From the NCBI GenBank assembly GCA_907164885.2, contig OU015491.1, forward strand, positions 114,899,580-114,963,579: a stretch of 64,000 nucleotides of DNA, given 5' to 3'. Positions 11,518 to 23,160 of this stretch are shown here, one piece after another. The notes under the pieces are model-generated. The model was not told the DNA's origin. It worked only from the letters and a program-made list of their open reading frames with translations, and did not search any database. The position numbers and the translations under genes were made by a program. The stretch is from Dolomedes plantarius (lineage: Eukaryota > Arthropoda > Arachnida > Araneae > Dolomedidae). Each line of letters begins with the position of its first letter. Position 1 is the stretch's first letter.

Positions 11518-12560
11518 ATGCCTCGCATTAGAAGAATAAACGGCTCCCAGCACGTGTCGAAATTCGATAACGGTAGCATCGTGTCTTATCGAGAGTGCGG
11601 TTTATCCTTCCGCGATATTGCTACTCGCATTGGTCGGAATCCAACGACTGTCATGCGAAAATGGAATCGATAGGTTCAGGAGGGTCATACTGAACACCAT
11701 GCAGGATCTCAGCGGTCTCCCGTCATTAGCGCCCGAGAGGACAGACTTGGTGTCAGGTCGGCCTTGCAGAATCGTACAGCCACATCACGAACATTGAGTC
11801 AGGAAAGGAGCTTGTTTGCAGCACGACAAGTATCCGCACGGACAGTGCAACGACGACTGGAGCAGCACGGGAAATTTGCATGGCGACCATTATTGAGGCT
11901 TCCTTGAGACTGTAGTAGAGAGACGCGCTGTGACTGTAGTGGGCCCAACAACAAAATTAGATACAGGAGTGGATACAGGAGTCCCGGGTCTGCGTGCAGC
12001 ATCATGATCGATGTATCCGTCTGTGGAGGCACCGAGGAGAACGCACGTGGCCTCCTTGCATTCGATATCGTCATACGGGCTCTGCATCTGGTGTGATGGT
12101 GTGGGCAGCCATTGGGTACATGACACGAATACCTCTCTTTTACATCGTCGGTTATCTGAACAGCCAGCGTTATATTTCTCAGATCTGAAGGTCGGTGTTT
12201 GTGCCCTATCTTCGAGGCCTCAGAGACATCTTTCAACAATATAACGCAAGACATCCAGATCTTTCGCTAGAATCTTATGTTTTGTCTTCAGACTCTTACC
12301 CATTGAAAACATCTGGTCATGGGTTGCTGAGAGACTGGGCCGCCACTACTCTTCAGTCACTACGATGGATGAAGTTTGGCATATACTTGAAGCAGCATGG
12401 AATGACTTGAACGACGTATCTGTCATTCAAACCAAGTTCGACTCGATGACTAACCGGGTAAGAGCCGTTTTGGCTGTCAGAGGCGGTAGCTGTGTGTACA
12501 AAATTCGGACCATGCATACCCCAAAATTGCCTTCAAATTTAATCATGCTTTCTTCCACTA
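11518..12560 (+). pseudogene. Tc1-like transposase, broken
   Basis: Begins MPRIRRINGSQHVSKFDNGS and runs through the first helix-turn-helix (ECGLSFRDIATRIGRNPTTV) before a premature stop at 11671. Later pieces in other frames include CDGVGSHWVHD (near 12090, around the DDE region), PYLRGLRDIFQQYNARHP (near 12200) and RVRAVLAVRGGSCVY (near 12450-12500), a typical Tc1 C-terminus. Several stops and frameshifts make it non-functional. The intact family member would be about 340 residues. Confidence 0.8.
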
Positions 12561-12629
12561 TGCTGTATACGTAAAGTTTTGTTATTTTCTTTCCTTCCTG
12601 GTGTTGCAATTTTAATAGCCAGCAGTGTA

Positions 12630-13647
12630 TATGTAAAAGCTAATTTCAGTCAGCTGTGTTTGACGACAGATAATTTTCCAGCTCACTTCCTTTACGTTTC
12701 CTTCCTGATCCTCATATAAAATTGTTCTTTTTTATGGAACGATTCTTAAATCTTACGATTCCAAATTTCTATCACCAGAAAATTAATTTATTCAAACATC
12801 TGTACGTTCGTGTTTGAATTTTCCATTAACAACGTGGAATCCATCTTATTCAAGAAAAAACGCGAGGATTTATTTCTATTCAAATGAAATATTTTCTACT
12901 GAAATCCAAAGTATTAAAATTCAGATATCATTTCCGAATTCCAGTGAATGTATTTCTCTTTAATTGTGAAATAACATTAGATATGTTTTCATTAAAACAG
13001 TTCAAACAGCTGTTGGAAATTAATTTTATCGTTTGGAAGGTTGAAAAGGATATGACAGCAAATTAAATTGTGAGGTGTAAAAAAAAAGGTAAAATAAGTT
13101 CCTGATTCTTCAGTCGGAACTCCACCAAATCAAAACAACCCCCTCTCCTCATACTTACACAGAAAAAAAAGTTCAAGCGATAACACATAAGGTAATATTT
13201 ATAGATTTTGAAAACATGGTCAGATTTATTTATGACATAAATTCAATTAAAGCAAGTTTTAGATTAAATAATTAAATTATCCGCCTACTTTTGAAATTCT
13301 TTTTCTCCAAAACTTTATTTGTAAAAATTTTTGTACTAATTTTCAAGGGAATATAAATCCAAAATAAGAAAATGATTACAAAATAGGCTATAACCATGCC
13401 ACATTTTGCAAAAGTGAAAATTCTTTGTCTAAATTTAGTTATTTTTTACATAAATAGCCGTAGCTTTAAAATAAAAATTTTGTATAAAACACTGATTTCA
13501 TTTTATCATATGCGCGTAAGGACGTCGTGAGTGTAGTAAACTAAAATCTATTCATTATCTTCAAATCTAGAAAAAAAATGCAGGTCATTATATGCAATTA
13601 TATGTAAAATTTCAGCATTTTCTCGCGAGATTTTTTATATAGTTTTA
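12630..13647. other. AT-rich spacer, nothing recognised
   Basis: Only short, compositionally driven reading frames. No termini or RNA features seen. Confidence 0.45.
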
Positions 13648-14350
13648 AGGGAACGGGGGACATTTTTTTTTTACTTTTTATTACAGAGATATGAAATTTT
13701 GTACATTTATACAATTCACCATAAGTATGTAGAATACCTTAAAAGGAATTTCCAATCTCATTATAATTTTAAGATTTTTCAAAAAATTTTTAATTTATAA
13801 ACAAAATTTTAAAATGCTCCTGGCGACTTAATTTTGGCGACATTTCATCTATTTTGCAGTTTAATCACTTAAAACTGTATTACAAACACATCTGGGTATC
13901 AATTATTTAATCCCTTGAATAGATAATTTTTGAGAGATATTTTTCTGATTCAATCCCTTTTTTTATCATCAAAATTTGTCTTTTTATATGTTTAAAATCA
14001 AACTTAACTACCTTAATGAAGTCAAATTGCAAAATGCATATCCAGTTTCTTTGAAAACAGTATCAGGATTCTTCCTTATCAATTTCATAACTTTTGAACA
14101 AAAATTAAGTCGCATGGAGCATTTAAAATATCTAAAAACCTTGAAAAATCTCTTTTGAGAAAAACAGATTTAAAGTTCATTACTACACTTAACTTTATTA
14201 CTTTTTTCCTAGAAGCTTCATAAATAATTTTTTATTTAAAAAAAACTATTTTGGTACTATCATCCTACAGAAATATATTGTTTTTGACAATAACACAATC
14301 AATATTACAATAAAAAATATTTGCTCAAATAAAGGTCCACAGTCTCCTGA
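13648..14350. repeat. Imperfect long inverted repeat, probable palindromic MITE
   Basis: Two arms around a centre near 13965 are related in inverted orientation. The clearest match is AAATGCTCCTGGCGACTTAA (about 13811-13830) against TTAAGTCGCATGGAGCATTT (about 14106-14125), with weaker similarity outside. The left side starts near TTTTAAGGGAACGGGGGACA (13644-13663), reminiscent of the terminus at 25.14 kb. A convincing right terminus was not found, so the limits are approximate. Confidence 0.4.
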
Positions 14351-15112
14351 AATCAGCAAATAATATATCTAGAGCATAATCTGTAATTTGTTACATTCTT
14401 AGTATTATATATACCATATCTAGAAAATTTCATAGATATTTCATGAATATATTTTAAGTTATCACAAAAGTCGTATACATTTTTAATGGAAAATATGTTC
14501 GTCAGAAAACACAATAAAAGTTTTGAGTTATATTGAAATGGACAACTGCTCTCTTCATTAAATCCTTCTCAATTAAATTTTTAATGATCGTACAGAAGAG
14601 AATAATAGAAGATTTAGAAACAGAAATTCACATTCCTTAAGAAAAAGGAATAAAGAAAAATTTGGAATTTTCATCATAATCGACGCATGAAACGTATTCG
14701 AATACTTTATTAAAATTTGAAATATTGCGAGGAGAAAAGTCAAAAGTGCTAGGGAATTTACCCTAAACATCTGACAATCCACCAGGTGTTTGATACATGG
14801 CTTCTCAATTGATAAAACAAAACAAAAATTCCAAATAGTGATACATATAATTCCCGGACACAGGCAGTACATGATCACTCATAGTTAAACAAAATAATAG
14901 ATTCTGTACAGATTAATGTAACTTTTCTTTCTCTCTTTGGGGTCAATAACTGTTTTAATGCTCACTGACGCTATGGAGATTTAATATGGTCAATGTTCTT
15001 TCACAAGTTAGTGGAAATGGCCAGTGATCTATAGCCGATGGGAAATAGGAGGACGTGACACTGTTAAAAAAGACGAAATTCGTGGGAAATGTGATATAAG
15101 TTAATCTTATTA
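14351..15112. other. Unassigned spacer
   Basis: AT-rich. A 101-residue minus-strand frame at 14573-14878 has no recognisable domain and looks like chance. Nothing else seen. Confidence 0.4.
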
Positions 15113-15325
15113 GGCTCGGACACACAGAAAGTGGTATCTCACGGCGGGAAGAGTTCTTTTCCCGCTGCGGGCTATCGGTCTATGTGTATTACGCTATGTT
15201 GCATCATCTCTGTTGGACAGAACATGGTCTACCGCCTCCCGCCAGCATCTGTCGTGACGACAAGTGCTCTAGTAGTTCAATTTTACAGATTTGTCGTGCA
15301 ATAGCCCTTACCACCTTCGGTTAAA

Positions 15326-15502
15326 ATGAGTGATCAAACGGGAATTTTTATAGAAATTGTTCGTAAATACACGTATTTGTTTCACAGTTTACACGAACAT
15401 TATAAAAATGTTTTAACCCTAAGCACACCTAGGGATGGCGTGAGGAAGGGGGTGACATGTGAAAATAATCCAAAAAGAGTGATATTAGTGTCAAATCCAT
15501 AG
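15326..15502 (+). pseudogene. N-terminal MADF-domain fragment of a Harbinger protein
   Basis: A 58-residue frame starts MSDQTGIFIEIVRKYTYLFH and continues SLHEHYKNV. This fits the first helices of a MADF (Myb/SANT-like) domain: an 'F(I/L)E.VR.YP.LY' block then 'Y(K)N'. After about residue 30 the match fails and the frame stops, just before the hAT MITE. The remainder of the protein was not found downstream, so it is a truncated remnant. The domain assignment is from memory of the family. Confidence 0.5.
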
Positions 15503-15540
15503 TTTTCGGGGCCTCTGAGATGGATAGTGACATTCCCAAT

Positions 15541-15803
15541 CAGGGCCGCCCAGAGACTTTACGGGACCTTGGGCAAACTTCTGTTGGAGGCCCCAAGAAA
15601 TATGATTAATCGAATAATCTTTTTTTTGGGGGGAGCCATTTTTTCAGGAGATTATTTTGAATTCTGAAGTACGGTACAAATTTCAGAATTTTCTTTCGGA
15701 GGAAATCTAATAAATAAATTTTTGAAAAAATTTTTGGTCCCCTCCAGCAGTTGGGAGCCTGGGGCAAAGTTCCCTAGTTGCCCCCCCCTTGTGGGCGGCC
15801 TTG
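15541..15803. mobile_element. hAT-type MITE, 263 bp, nested in the Harbinger element
   Basis: Terminal inverted repeats CAGGGCCGCCCAGAG (left) and the complement of TTGTGGGCGGCCTTG (right) match the CAGGGC... ends typical of many hAT elements. The 8-bp target duplication is TTCCCAAT (15533-15540) versus CTCCCAAT (15804-15811), one mismatch. There is no coding capacity. Subterminal GC-rich arms also pair, with 'gggaccttgggc' against 'gcctggggcaaagttccc'. Confidence 0.85.
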
Positions 15804-17505
15804 CTCCCAATGCCATTTAAGTCCAAGTTCAGCCCCCACCGGCATGGAGGGTGAGAAGGCGGTGGGAAATAAAATATCCAAAATAATCGAGATAAGCCGG
15901 GATGTCCCAAATATCCTGGCAACGCCGGGCAGACAATTAATTATTGAAAAAAATTCAGGTAGTCTCTTCTAACGAAACTACTGTGGGTTCTTAACGTAGG
16001 ATAACTTATCGTTGCTTATCAGTTTTGTACGTATATATGTATCTATGTATAAGTACGTATGTATATGTATACTTATATATATGTCAAAATTTTGACGCAT
16101 CTTGGTACTTTTCTGTTTAACTTGTCCGAGTGATGGACTGGGTTTGGCGAGCTGCTAAAATTATAACTCGCGAGGACGGATGGACGGATTGTTTTAGCTT
16201 CTGAAATTTTCCTTTCCAGAGGACCGTTATGGAGGAATGTAATCATACGTTAAAAAATAAAATTACATTCAATTTTATCTTGCATTACTTTTTCTGTCAA
16301 AGCTATCAGCAAAACGTTCGCGAATTCAAATTGCAGCATTGGCCGACCTCCGATTTGTCAATCCAGTTTCCACATATGCGAATATAGCCCCGCACTCTTC
16401 TTGAGTTCTTGCGACTGTCTAGTCTCTGTTATTATTAATTAATTTAATGTAATTGTGCAAACAGCAAGCTGCTTTTACAGTATGATCCACATTTTTAGCA
16501 TCTGATTCTATAGCTTTTAAAAATCTCTAGAAGAAAGAGACCAGACTGGACCGCTCATACAAAGGTATCACGTCCTATGTGACGTTCCCATATCGCAGAC
16601 CGCCGCGACGGACCGCTTTCTGTGTGGCCGGGACTTAAGTTGTCAGACACCGCATCGAGAATTTTGTTAATAGGCCAGTAAGGCGCAGTAAAATATTTGT
16701 TTTAAATAATTTGTTTTCCACTCATAAAATTATATTTCTTCGTCTTAAGTGTTTAATGAATTAAAGCTCATAAACTTTCTCAAAATAGTTCATGCTAATA
16801 TTGAAGGGAATGAAATATAACTTATTTCATATTGGTAGAAATTATGTTATAAATCAACACGTGTGAATAATATGTGTATGTGTTACGTATGGCTTTATTC
16901 CGGAAATTAATCCATACAGATCACGCAGCCTACAACATTACATACGATCAGGAACAAAACAGCAATATAAAATAGAAACCAACAATAACAGCTAGAAACA
17001 AAATAAATTATAAAAATATACATAATCAAAAAGTTCAGTTACAAAGAGAGTTCATACTGGTCCTTGCATCCACGAATAACATGTACATTAGGGTGGAGGG
17101 AAAATTGCAATTTTGCCAAATTCTTTTCTAATAGCGAAAATAATTTGACCCAACCGTTCAAAAAGCGTGTCCTAAAATATTTTAAACTTATTTTGAGTCT
17201 ATCTACCGGTGCATTTGATTTTAATTTCTCCAAGTCTGATCCAATTTCTCTTTGCAATATCATTTGTAATCGCGAAAGAGCGCGAAAGCAAAAATCAATT
17301 AAGTAACCAAAGAGCGGTTTTTTTGCAATCATATATCGGTGTTCGGGTCAATGTCCTTGGGCGGTCATTACTCCTCTGCCCGTGCTCATGTGCAAGCACA
17401 CGCGCCATACACATTTCTTTGGTCAGAATCAGTGATTTTCAACGATTATTGTTCACAGTTCGGTAGTAACTAGAGTTTCGTTTGCTAATTGTTACAGAGT
17501 TGAAT

Positions 17506-20385
17506 ATGGATGAAACATGAAAAGCTTTTAGTTCTTGTATTTTTGGCAACATTGAAGAGGTGAAATGTAATATGTTACCTACGTATAAGGAGGTCATGAA
17601 ATTTTATAATCTTGTAAGATTTCAGCTAAAGCTTAAATCGAATACTCGAAGAGAGCCAGCTGTTTTACATATTGGGGAAATTGTTGCGGTGAGAATCAAA
17701 ACTATATGGCATAAAGTTTCAATTCCAATCGTATCTCACACCCGCATTATACAGTTATAAAAGCATACCATTCAAAATATAAAAAAAATATAAAATCTTA
17801 AACGATTGAATGACGATAAAAAAGAAGATTCCCATACCCGTAGTAACAAACTATTTGATATCTGTTCTTGTAAGTGCAAAGAATTTCTACAATGTAAGTG
17901 TCCAAAAGGAACAAAAGTACCGAAAGAAGAACAAACTTTTTTGACTGATCAGAAGACTGAAAGAAAAATGATTATTGGTGGTATAGACTTTTCACAAACG
18001 AAAAAAATACAAAACTAAATGGTAGAAATAGAAAGTTAGAACTATATTATGCTTGTTAACCTTTAAGGTCGTGATCCGACAAATCATTATCTTGTAGAAG
18101 TAATCATAACTGTAGAACCAACTCTTATTTACATCTGGTTTATTGACACATTAAAATCTTGGTTAAATAAATCATTTACAAAGGTTCGTTTCGACGAACG
18201 TAAAATACACTCATGAGAGCAGGGCTCATTATTCAAAGTTCGTACGAGACCCTCTCTCTCCCTCCGTACGCGTGGCGACCCTTCAACAGTCCAAGTCTAT
18301 TCTCCTCTCCATTCGCAACACCGTCTTTATTTATGCATTCTTCTCAGCGCCTTCTCGAACCGTCCAGGATGAATTTTCTTTCCTGCCGACTTTCCCAAGG
18401 GAAAAGCGCGCCGCTAATGGATTTCACAAATCATTCTAAATGATTCGCGTACTTTTACCTATTGTCGCACCTCTCCAAAGGTGTATATCTTCGACACCTG
18501 TTTGCGTTTCTTTTGGGCTCATTGAAGACGCTATTACTCAGGTTCATCAATTCCACTTAAGAATGGGAGACGAGAGTCTGACAATGTTTCTGTGACAAAT
18601 ACAGAGAAACGCAAGACTACAGAACTTACTCCACAAAGCTCTGTTATATCGGATGAGTCAGAAGATACAATTGATATAGGCGATAATTTAGAATCATGTT
18701 CTTCAAAGCTCCAAGTGCCCAGAAAAAATCAAATCTCAGCTTGCCGTCTTTGTCAAAAACATGTGATCGATATGGTCTATCTGACAGAGCTGGTGCAGCA
18801 ATCGCGTCTGAAGTTCTTCATGACATTAAATCAGATGTCGAAATAATAGACAGATCAAACTTGCGCCGTAAGAGAGCAAAATAACCCACAGAAATATTAG
18901 CTAAACATCGAGTTTTCAGTGTTCTAGCTTTATTCTTTAACGGCAGAAAGGATAAAGTTTTAACGATAGTGAAAAAGGGTGTAAAAAAAACCGCCAAGTG
19001 ATGGTAGAAGAACACATTTCAGTTATCAAGGAACCAGACTCTGTTTATGTCGGCTATGCTGTCCCCAGTACTGGGACAGCTAAAAGCATAGAACTTGCTA
19101 TATGTGACTTGCTTTCTACTAAAAACATTTCAATGAGAGATTCTGTAGCGGTCGGATGTGATTGAACAGTTACAAATACAGGAAAAAATGGTGGTGTTAT
19201 ACGGTTGTTAGAAAAACGCTTGAATCAGCCTTTGCAATGGATCATATGCATTTTAAAAACGAATGAATTGCCTTTAAGACACCTGTTTTCATACTTAGAA
19301 TGGCGAAACTACTGGGCCTACTTCCTATTCTGGGACTATTCGAAGATTACTAGAAAAATGTGAAAACAATCAGGTTGTACAGTATGAAAAGATAGAAAGC
19401 ATGTTGCCGGATATTCAGTCGGATATCATCAGAGATCTAAGTTCGGATCAACGTTATTTGTATGATATTGCATCAGCTGTAATTAGTAGCGAGTGTTCTT
19501 CCTATCTAGCAAACAGAGCTCCAGAAAAAATGTCGCATTATCGATGGTTAAAAAGCCAACAGGATATTAAGGCTATGCAATTCGACGAGAAAACCGTCTG
19601 AAAATCTTAAACATCTTGCCACGTTTGTTGTTAGAGTTTAAGCGCCTGTTTGGTTCCAAATTAAAATGCATCCGTCCTGCAAAGATGGGTCTAGACATTA
19701 TTGGAAATTGGTTTTAGATTCTTTAGATTGATTTTAGATTGGTTTTAGATTCTTTAGATTTGTTTTAGATTGGTTTTAGATTCTTTAGATTGGTTTTAGA
19801 TTGGTTTTAGATTCTTTAGATTGGTTTTAGATTGGTTTTAGTTTGGTTTTAGATTAGGAAATTGGTTTTTGGACACCTTCCACCTCAACTAAAAAAAGAA
19901 GTCGATCCTGTCATTCAATGGAACAGCTTCTTTGCACATCCTGAGAATGTTCTATTATCGATGCTCTCAGATCCTGAAAAACACGTTCGTGATCTTGCTG
20001 CCAGAAGAATCTTAAAAGCAAGACACGCGATTCATCATGAACTGTTTCGACGTGTTTTTGAGGTCGTAAAATAAATCTTAATGCCAAATCTTACACAGAC
20101 CTTATAGATTGGTAACAAAAGTATTTCCAACCTCCCATTCTTAGAAACGTCAAGGATGAATATTTGCTTTCGATGGTGGAAACAAAAGGAAGTGAAAAGA
20201 TACCTTTTCTAAGATTGCCATGTAATACCCAAGACATAGAATGTTCAGTAAAGACACTAATGGAGGTTTCTATGCAGGTATGTGACAAAAAGTCCAGAGA
20301 AGGTCTCATGAATTCCAAAATTGAGACAAGAAATTTGATGCCCAAATTCGACACCAAACATGATTTTAAAGTATCCTTTGGCTAG
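17506..20385 (+). pseudogene. Large broken gene of unknown (transposase-like) family
   Basis: Likely starts at the ATG at 17506, after a possible splice acceptor (TTGTTACAG), but hits a stop after four codons. The frame continues past stops through a Cys-rich segment at about 17850-17960 (CSCKCKEF, CKCPKGTKVPKEEQTFLTDQ). After an unexplained insert (18020-18540) it resumes with an acidic region (SDESEDTIDIGD), then SDRAGAAIASEVLHDIKSD (near 18775), SVAVGCD-stop-TVTNTGKNGGVIRLLEK (19141-19220), PLQWIICILKTNELPLRHLF, LSSDQRYLYDIASAV (19440), HPENVLLSMLSDPEKHVRDL (19940) and a C-terminus ending near SREGLMNSKIETRNLMPKFD (20295-20350). At least four frame changes. I recall similar uncharacterised multi-copy proteins in spiders and aphids but know no described function. 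Confidence 0.65.
19707..19857. repeat. 31-bp minisatellite inside the broken gene
   Basis: About four and a half copies of a 31-bp unit built from TTGGTTTTAGATTCTTTAGA (20 bp) plus TTGGTTTTAGA (11 bp). It begins exactly where the protein would read ...HYWKLVLDSLD and ends where another frame resumes, so it expanded from the coding sequence itself. Confidence 0.9.
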
Positions 20386-20703
20386 TTTTGTATATGTTTT
20401 GTGTTTAAAGTGAAGCTTTTTTTATTATTAAATTAGCAATATTTTGTTCCTTGTGAGTCGTTTTAATCTTAATAACTAATAGTTTATATAGAATTTAGAA
20501 CAATATCCTCGTTCAAGTTTCATCTGTATGCCAGCAAAAATGTAAATTTTCAAAGCAAATGCGCCAGTAAAAGGAAAATATTAATAAAAAAAATTGTAAT
20601 AAATTTTTTGTTCCTCTATAGGTAGGTCAAACTTTTATCACTATTAGAAATGAAAATTAAAAAGAAAAAAGTTCTCCCTATACGAGCGCTCCACCCTAAT
20701 GTA

Positions 20704-21354
20704 CTTAGAGCTTTTAATTATTTGCTAGGTAGATTAAAGATGAAATGCTATATATATTTTTAAACATCATTCGTTTGGGTATACACCATTTGGGTTGTAC
20801 CAATTTCAAATTAATATTATCCAAAAGGCGCTAATAATCATGGGTTTTTGCAAACTACTCTGTACTGATTTAAAATTGTATTACAATTTCTTTGACAATC
20901 GCATTCAATTTCAATCTACGTAAAAATTTGTAAAATGCAAAAATCTAATAATTTGTTGAACATAAAAATGCAAAACAGAAATTTTTTATTTAGATATTGA
21001 CGTAAAGATAATATTTTTATAATAAAATGTGAATAGTTCTTTTATTCACATTTATTTATTTTATTTTTCTGACTACAACAAGGTAGCACTTTTAATTTGC
21101 ATATATCACTTATATGTTTATCAAGGTAATTCATAGTTCTACGATCTGGATAACAGGTTTACAGATAGAGGAGAATTATTGTTTTGCAGTCTTATTTCTC
21201 TTCTGAACCAAAACAGGGCCCCTTTGGATCCAAAAAGTATTTGAGTTCGGAAAACGAACAGGCTGAAAATTTAAAAATTTATTTTATAAATGTACCCGTT
21301 TTCTGTCAAAAAATTTCACAGTGTACTTAAATATTGGCTCAGCAACCCAGCTCA

Positions 21355-21357
<3 letters not shown>
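20704..21357. other. Unassigned AT-rich spacer
   Basis: No coding sequence, termini or RNA features recognised between the unknown transposon and the (TA)n tract. Confidence 0.45.

Positions 21358-21427
<70 letters not shown>
21358..21427. repeat. (TA)n microsatellite, 70 bp
   Basis: Uninterrupted TA repeat ending directly at the CAGGGTGTCCC terminus of the mariner-like element. Mariner elements target TA, so insertion into or expansion from this tract is likely. Confidence 0.95.
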
Positions 21428-21430
<3 letters not shown>

Positions 21431-22188
21431 GGTGTCCCATAATGATTCGGACAAACTTTAAGGGGAGGTAGGACATGTCAAAAGGATAAAAATTGCATAT
21501 CAACCCATGGTCGCAAACGTCATCGGGAAATGGTATCTGAGGTACAAGAAATGAGGGAATACAAGACAGAGATTATCAGAATTATTTATTGCTCCTAAAT
21601 ATTGCATATGGTGTGGTAGACGATACCATTTCCAAAGGTTACAAAAGATGCTCAAAGTTTCCATAATTACAAGAGAACAAGAGTTATACCGACGGACCAT
21701 GTATTCGCGGACACTTTCAAAAGCACATGGATTTGCTTGGACCTGGTTGCCTGACCCCAAGCTTTCCGGATTTAAGCAGCCTGGATTTCTTTCTTTGGGG
21801 TACACTTAAGGGGTCTGTGTATGAATCGCATGTCGAGTCTGAAATGGATCTGGCTGCAAGAATCGTTTGCGCTGCTGCAGATATCCAAGCAAATCCAGGT
21901 GTCTTCGAACGTGTCCGCCAATCCATGGTCGGTCGCCAATCTATGTACCGCTTCCATCTCTTGTATTGGTTGAAACTTTGGACATGTTTTGTATCCTTTT
22001 TAAATGGTATCATCTACCACAGCATATGTAATATTTATGAGCAATAAATATTTCTGATAATCTCTGTCTTGTATTCCTTCCTTTCTTGTACCTTTGACAC
22101 CACTTTCCCCTGACGTTTGCGACCATGGGTTGTTATGCAATTTTGAATCCCTTTGGTATGCCCTACCTCCCCTGAAAATTTTTCCGAG

Positions 22189-22192
<4 letters not shown>
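21428..22192. mobile_element. Palindromic mariner-like element (two inverted 3' ends)
   Basis: The left arm begins CAGGGTGTCCCATAATGATT (21428) and runs to about 21727. Its reverse complement reappears, diverged, from about 21880 to 22192, including AACCCATGGTCGCAAACGTC in both arms. Both arms encode, in opposite directions, the same transposase C-terminus plus 3' UTR. The right arm lacks the outermost ~17 bp and runs straight into (TA)n. The element is therefore two inverted copies of one transposon 3' end, a fold-back form without a 5' half. Confidence 0.8.
21727..22045 (+). pseudogene. Mariner-like transposase C-terminal fragment (right arm)
   Basis: Contains FPDLSSLDFFLWGTLKGSVY, matching the third catalytic block of mariner/Tc1-type transposases (a 'SPDLSP.DFFLWG' motif that carries the last acidic residue). 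ANPGVFERVRQSM follows, the usual C-terminal helix. N-terminal DNA-binding and catalytic parts are absent. The opposite strand of the left arm (21500-21720) holds a second copy of the tail, reading ANPCAFESVREYMVRRYNSC. Confidence 0.75.

Positions 22193-22238
<46 letters not shown>
22193..22238. repeat. (TA)n microsatellite, 46 bp
   Basis: TA repeat directly following the truncated right arm of the mariner-like element. Confidence 0.95.
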
Positions 22239-22240
<2 letters not shown>

Positions 22241-22964
22241 CTAGGAGAAAAGATCCTTCATTTAGTTTTCAAATATTGTTATAACTGCATGATCCATTTG
22301 AGTATTTTTTTTTTGAATAACATTATCCATATGAACCTGAAAACATATTAAATAATTCGATCAATAATCCTACCAGTTCTTTTCTAGAAATCCGAAATAA
22401 GCATATTTTTTATATCACACGATTTTTTATCGTAATAGCGAAAAATATAGCTAAATGCGTAAGATATTTTTTTTCAATATTTCGTTAAAATTAATGGGTT
22501 GCATTAAATTTTCGCTTAGAAAAGTTTTAATCATATAATATTTTATTCAGAAAATACGCTACCTGAGGTAATCGGAAAGAATGAAGTATCGCAGAATTAT
22601 GAAGAGCATCTAAAGGAGTTTAAGAAAAAAAAATATTTTCTCGAAAACTGTTAGACTAATATTTACATAAGGAGAGCTTACGTGCTACCTCATTGAATAA
22701 CAATAAGAAAAAAAAGGGTTTAATATGCATGAGCTCATTTTTTTTCATATAAACTCTTTAGTATTCTATTTTATGCACAGCGTTGTTCTTAGTGTACGTA
22801 GAGACAACAGTGTGTTGCGAAGGAAATTGACACAGCACGCTATGATTAATGAAAAGAATTAATTCTTTTTTTTCACCCATTATAACGGAATAAAAATAGG
22901 CGATCAATCTACATGATGACATTTCATGTGCCACGCTATCTTTGAATTCTCGGTTTTTTCAATT
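22239..22964. other. Unassigned AT-rich spacer
   Basis: No feature recognised. Confidence 0.4.
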
Positions 22965-23160
22965 TACTACTAAAACTTGACACAAAAAAAACTCTGTATA
23001 TTTTTGCAATTCTCTATATATTGTTGCCTAACGTTAAAATATATCATGTTATCTGTGTTACATTTCTCAATGTTTTCCCCTTACCACCAAAACTTGACCC
23101 AAAAAACTCTGTATTTTTGCCTAACATTAAAATATATCATGTTCTCTGTGGTACATACGT
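22965..23160. repeat. Tandem duplication, unit about 80-110 bp
   Basis: Two adjacent copies share ACCAAAACTTGACCCAAAAA-type sequence, an ACTCTGTAT motif, and TTGCCTAACRTTAAAATATA followed by TCATGTT. The first copy has about 25 extra bases. Probably a local slippage or unequal-exchange duplication. Confidence 0.7.

Larger units (their letters stand above)
11371..12627 (+). mobile_element. Decayed Tc1-like transposon (copy 1)
   Basis: The right end is a recognisable Tc1-type terminus: GGTGTTGCAATTTTAATAGC then CAGCAGTG (12600-12627), followed by TA. It corresponds to the terminus of the other Tc1-like copy at 45.8-46.9 kb. The left terminus is missing or degenerate; homology with the other copy begins around TATGCAAATGATTAGAATTT near 11379. 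The transposase lies in between on the plus strand. Confidence 0.8.
15113..16634 (+). mobile_element. PIF/Harbinger-like transposon, internally decayed
   Basis: Left terminus GGCTCGGACACACAGAAAG (15113-15131) pairs with the complement of the right terminus, GTCCCGGCCACACAGAAAG (16616-16634). Both are flanked by TTA (15110-15112 and 16635-16637), the 3-bp TWA target duplication typical of PIF/Harbinger. Inside is a short ORF starting like a MADF protein, the DNA-binding partner often encoded by arthropod Harbinger elements. No DDE nuclease could be recognised. A hAT-type MITE sits inside. Confidence 0.78.
17086..20701 (+). mobile_element. 3.6-kb TIR transposon of unidentified superfamily
   Basis: CATTAGGGTGGAG at 17086-17098 is repeated as its exact complement at 20689-20701. 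Including the adjoining GTA/TAC the inverted match is 16 bp, consistent with a TA target duplication. The interior is filled by one decayed plus-strand gene that I cannot assign to a named transposase family. The combination of matching termini and a single large gene argues for a formerly autonomous DNA transposon. The (20+11)-bp VNTR at 19707 interrupts the gene. Confidence 0.75.

Noticed and set aside
17039..17332. Minus-strand 97-aa frame at the left end of the unknown transposon
   Set aside because: It runs through the terminal inverted repeat and into the flanking DNA and has no domain; the gene of the element is on the plus strand.
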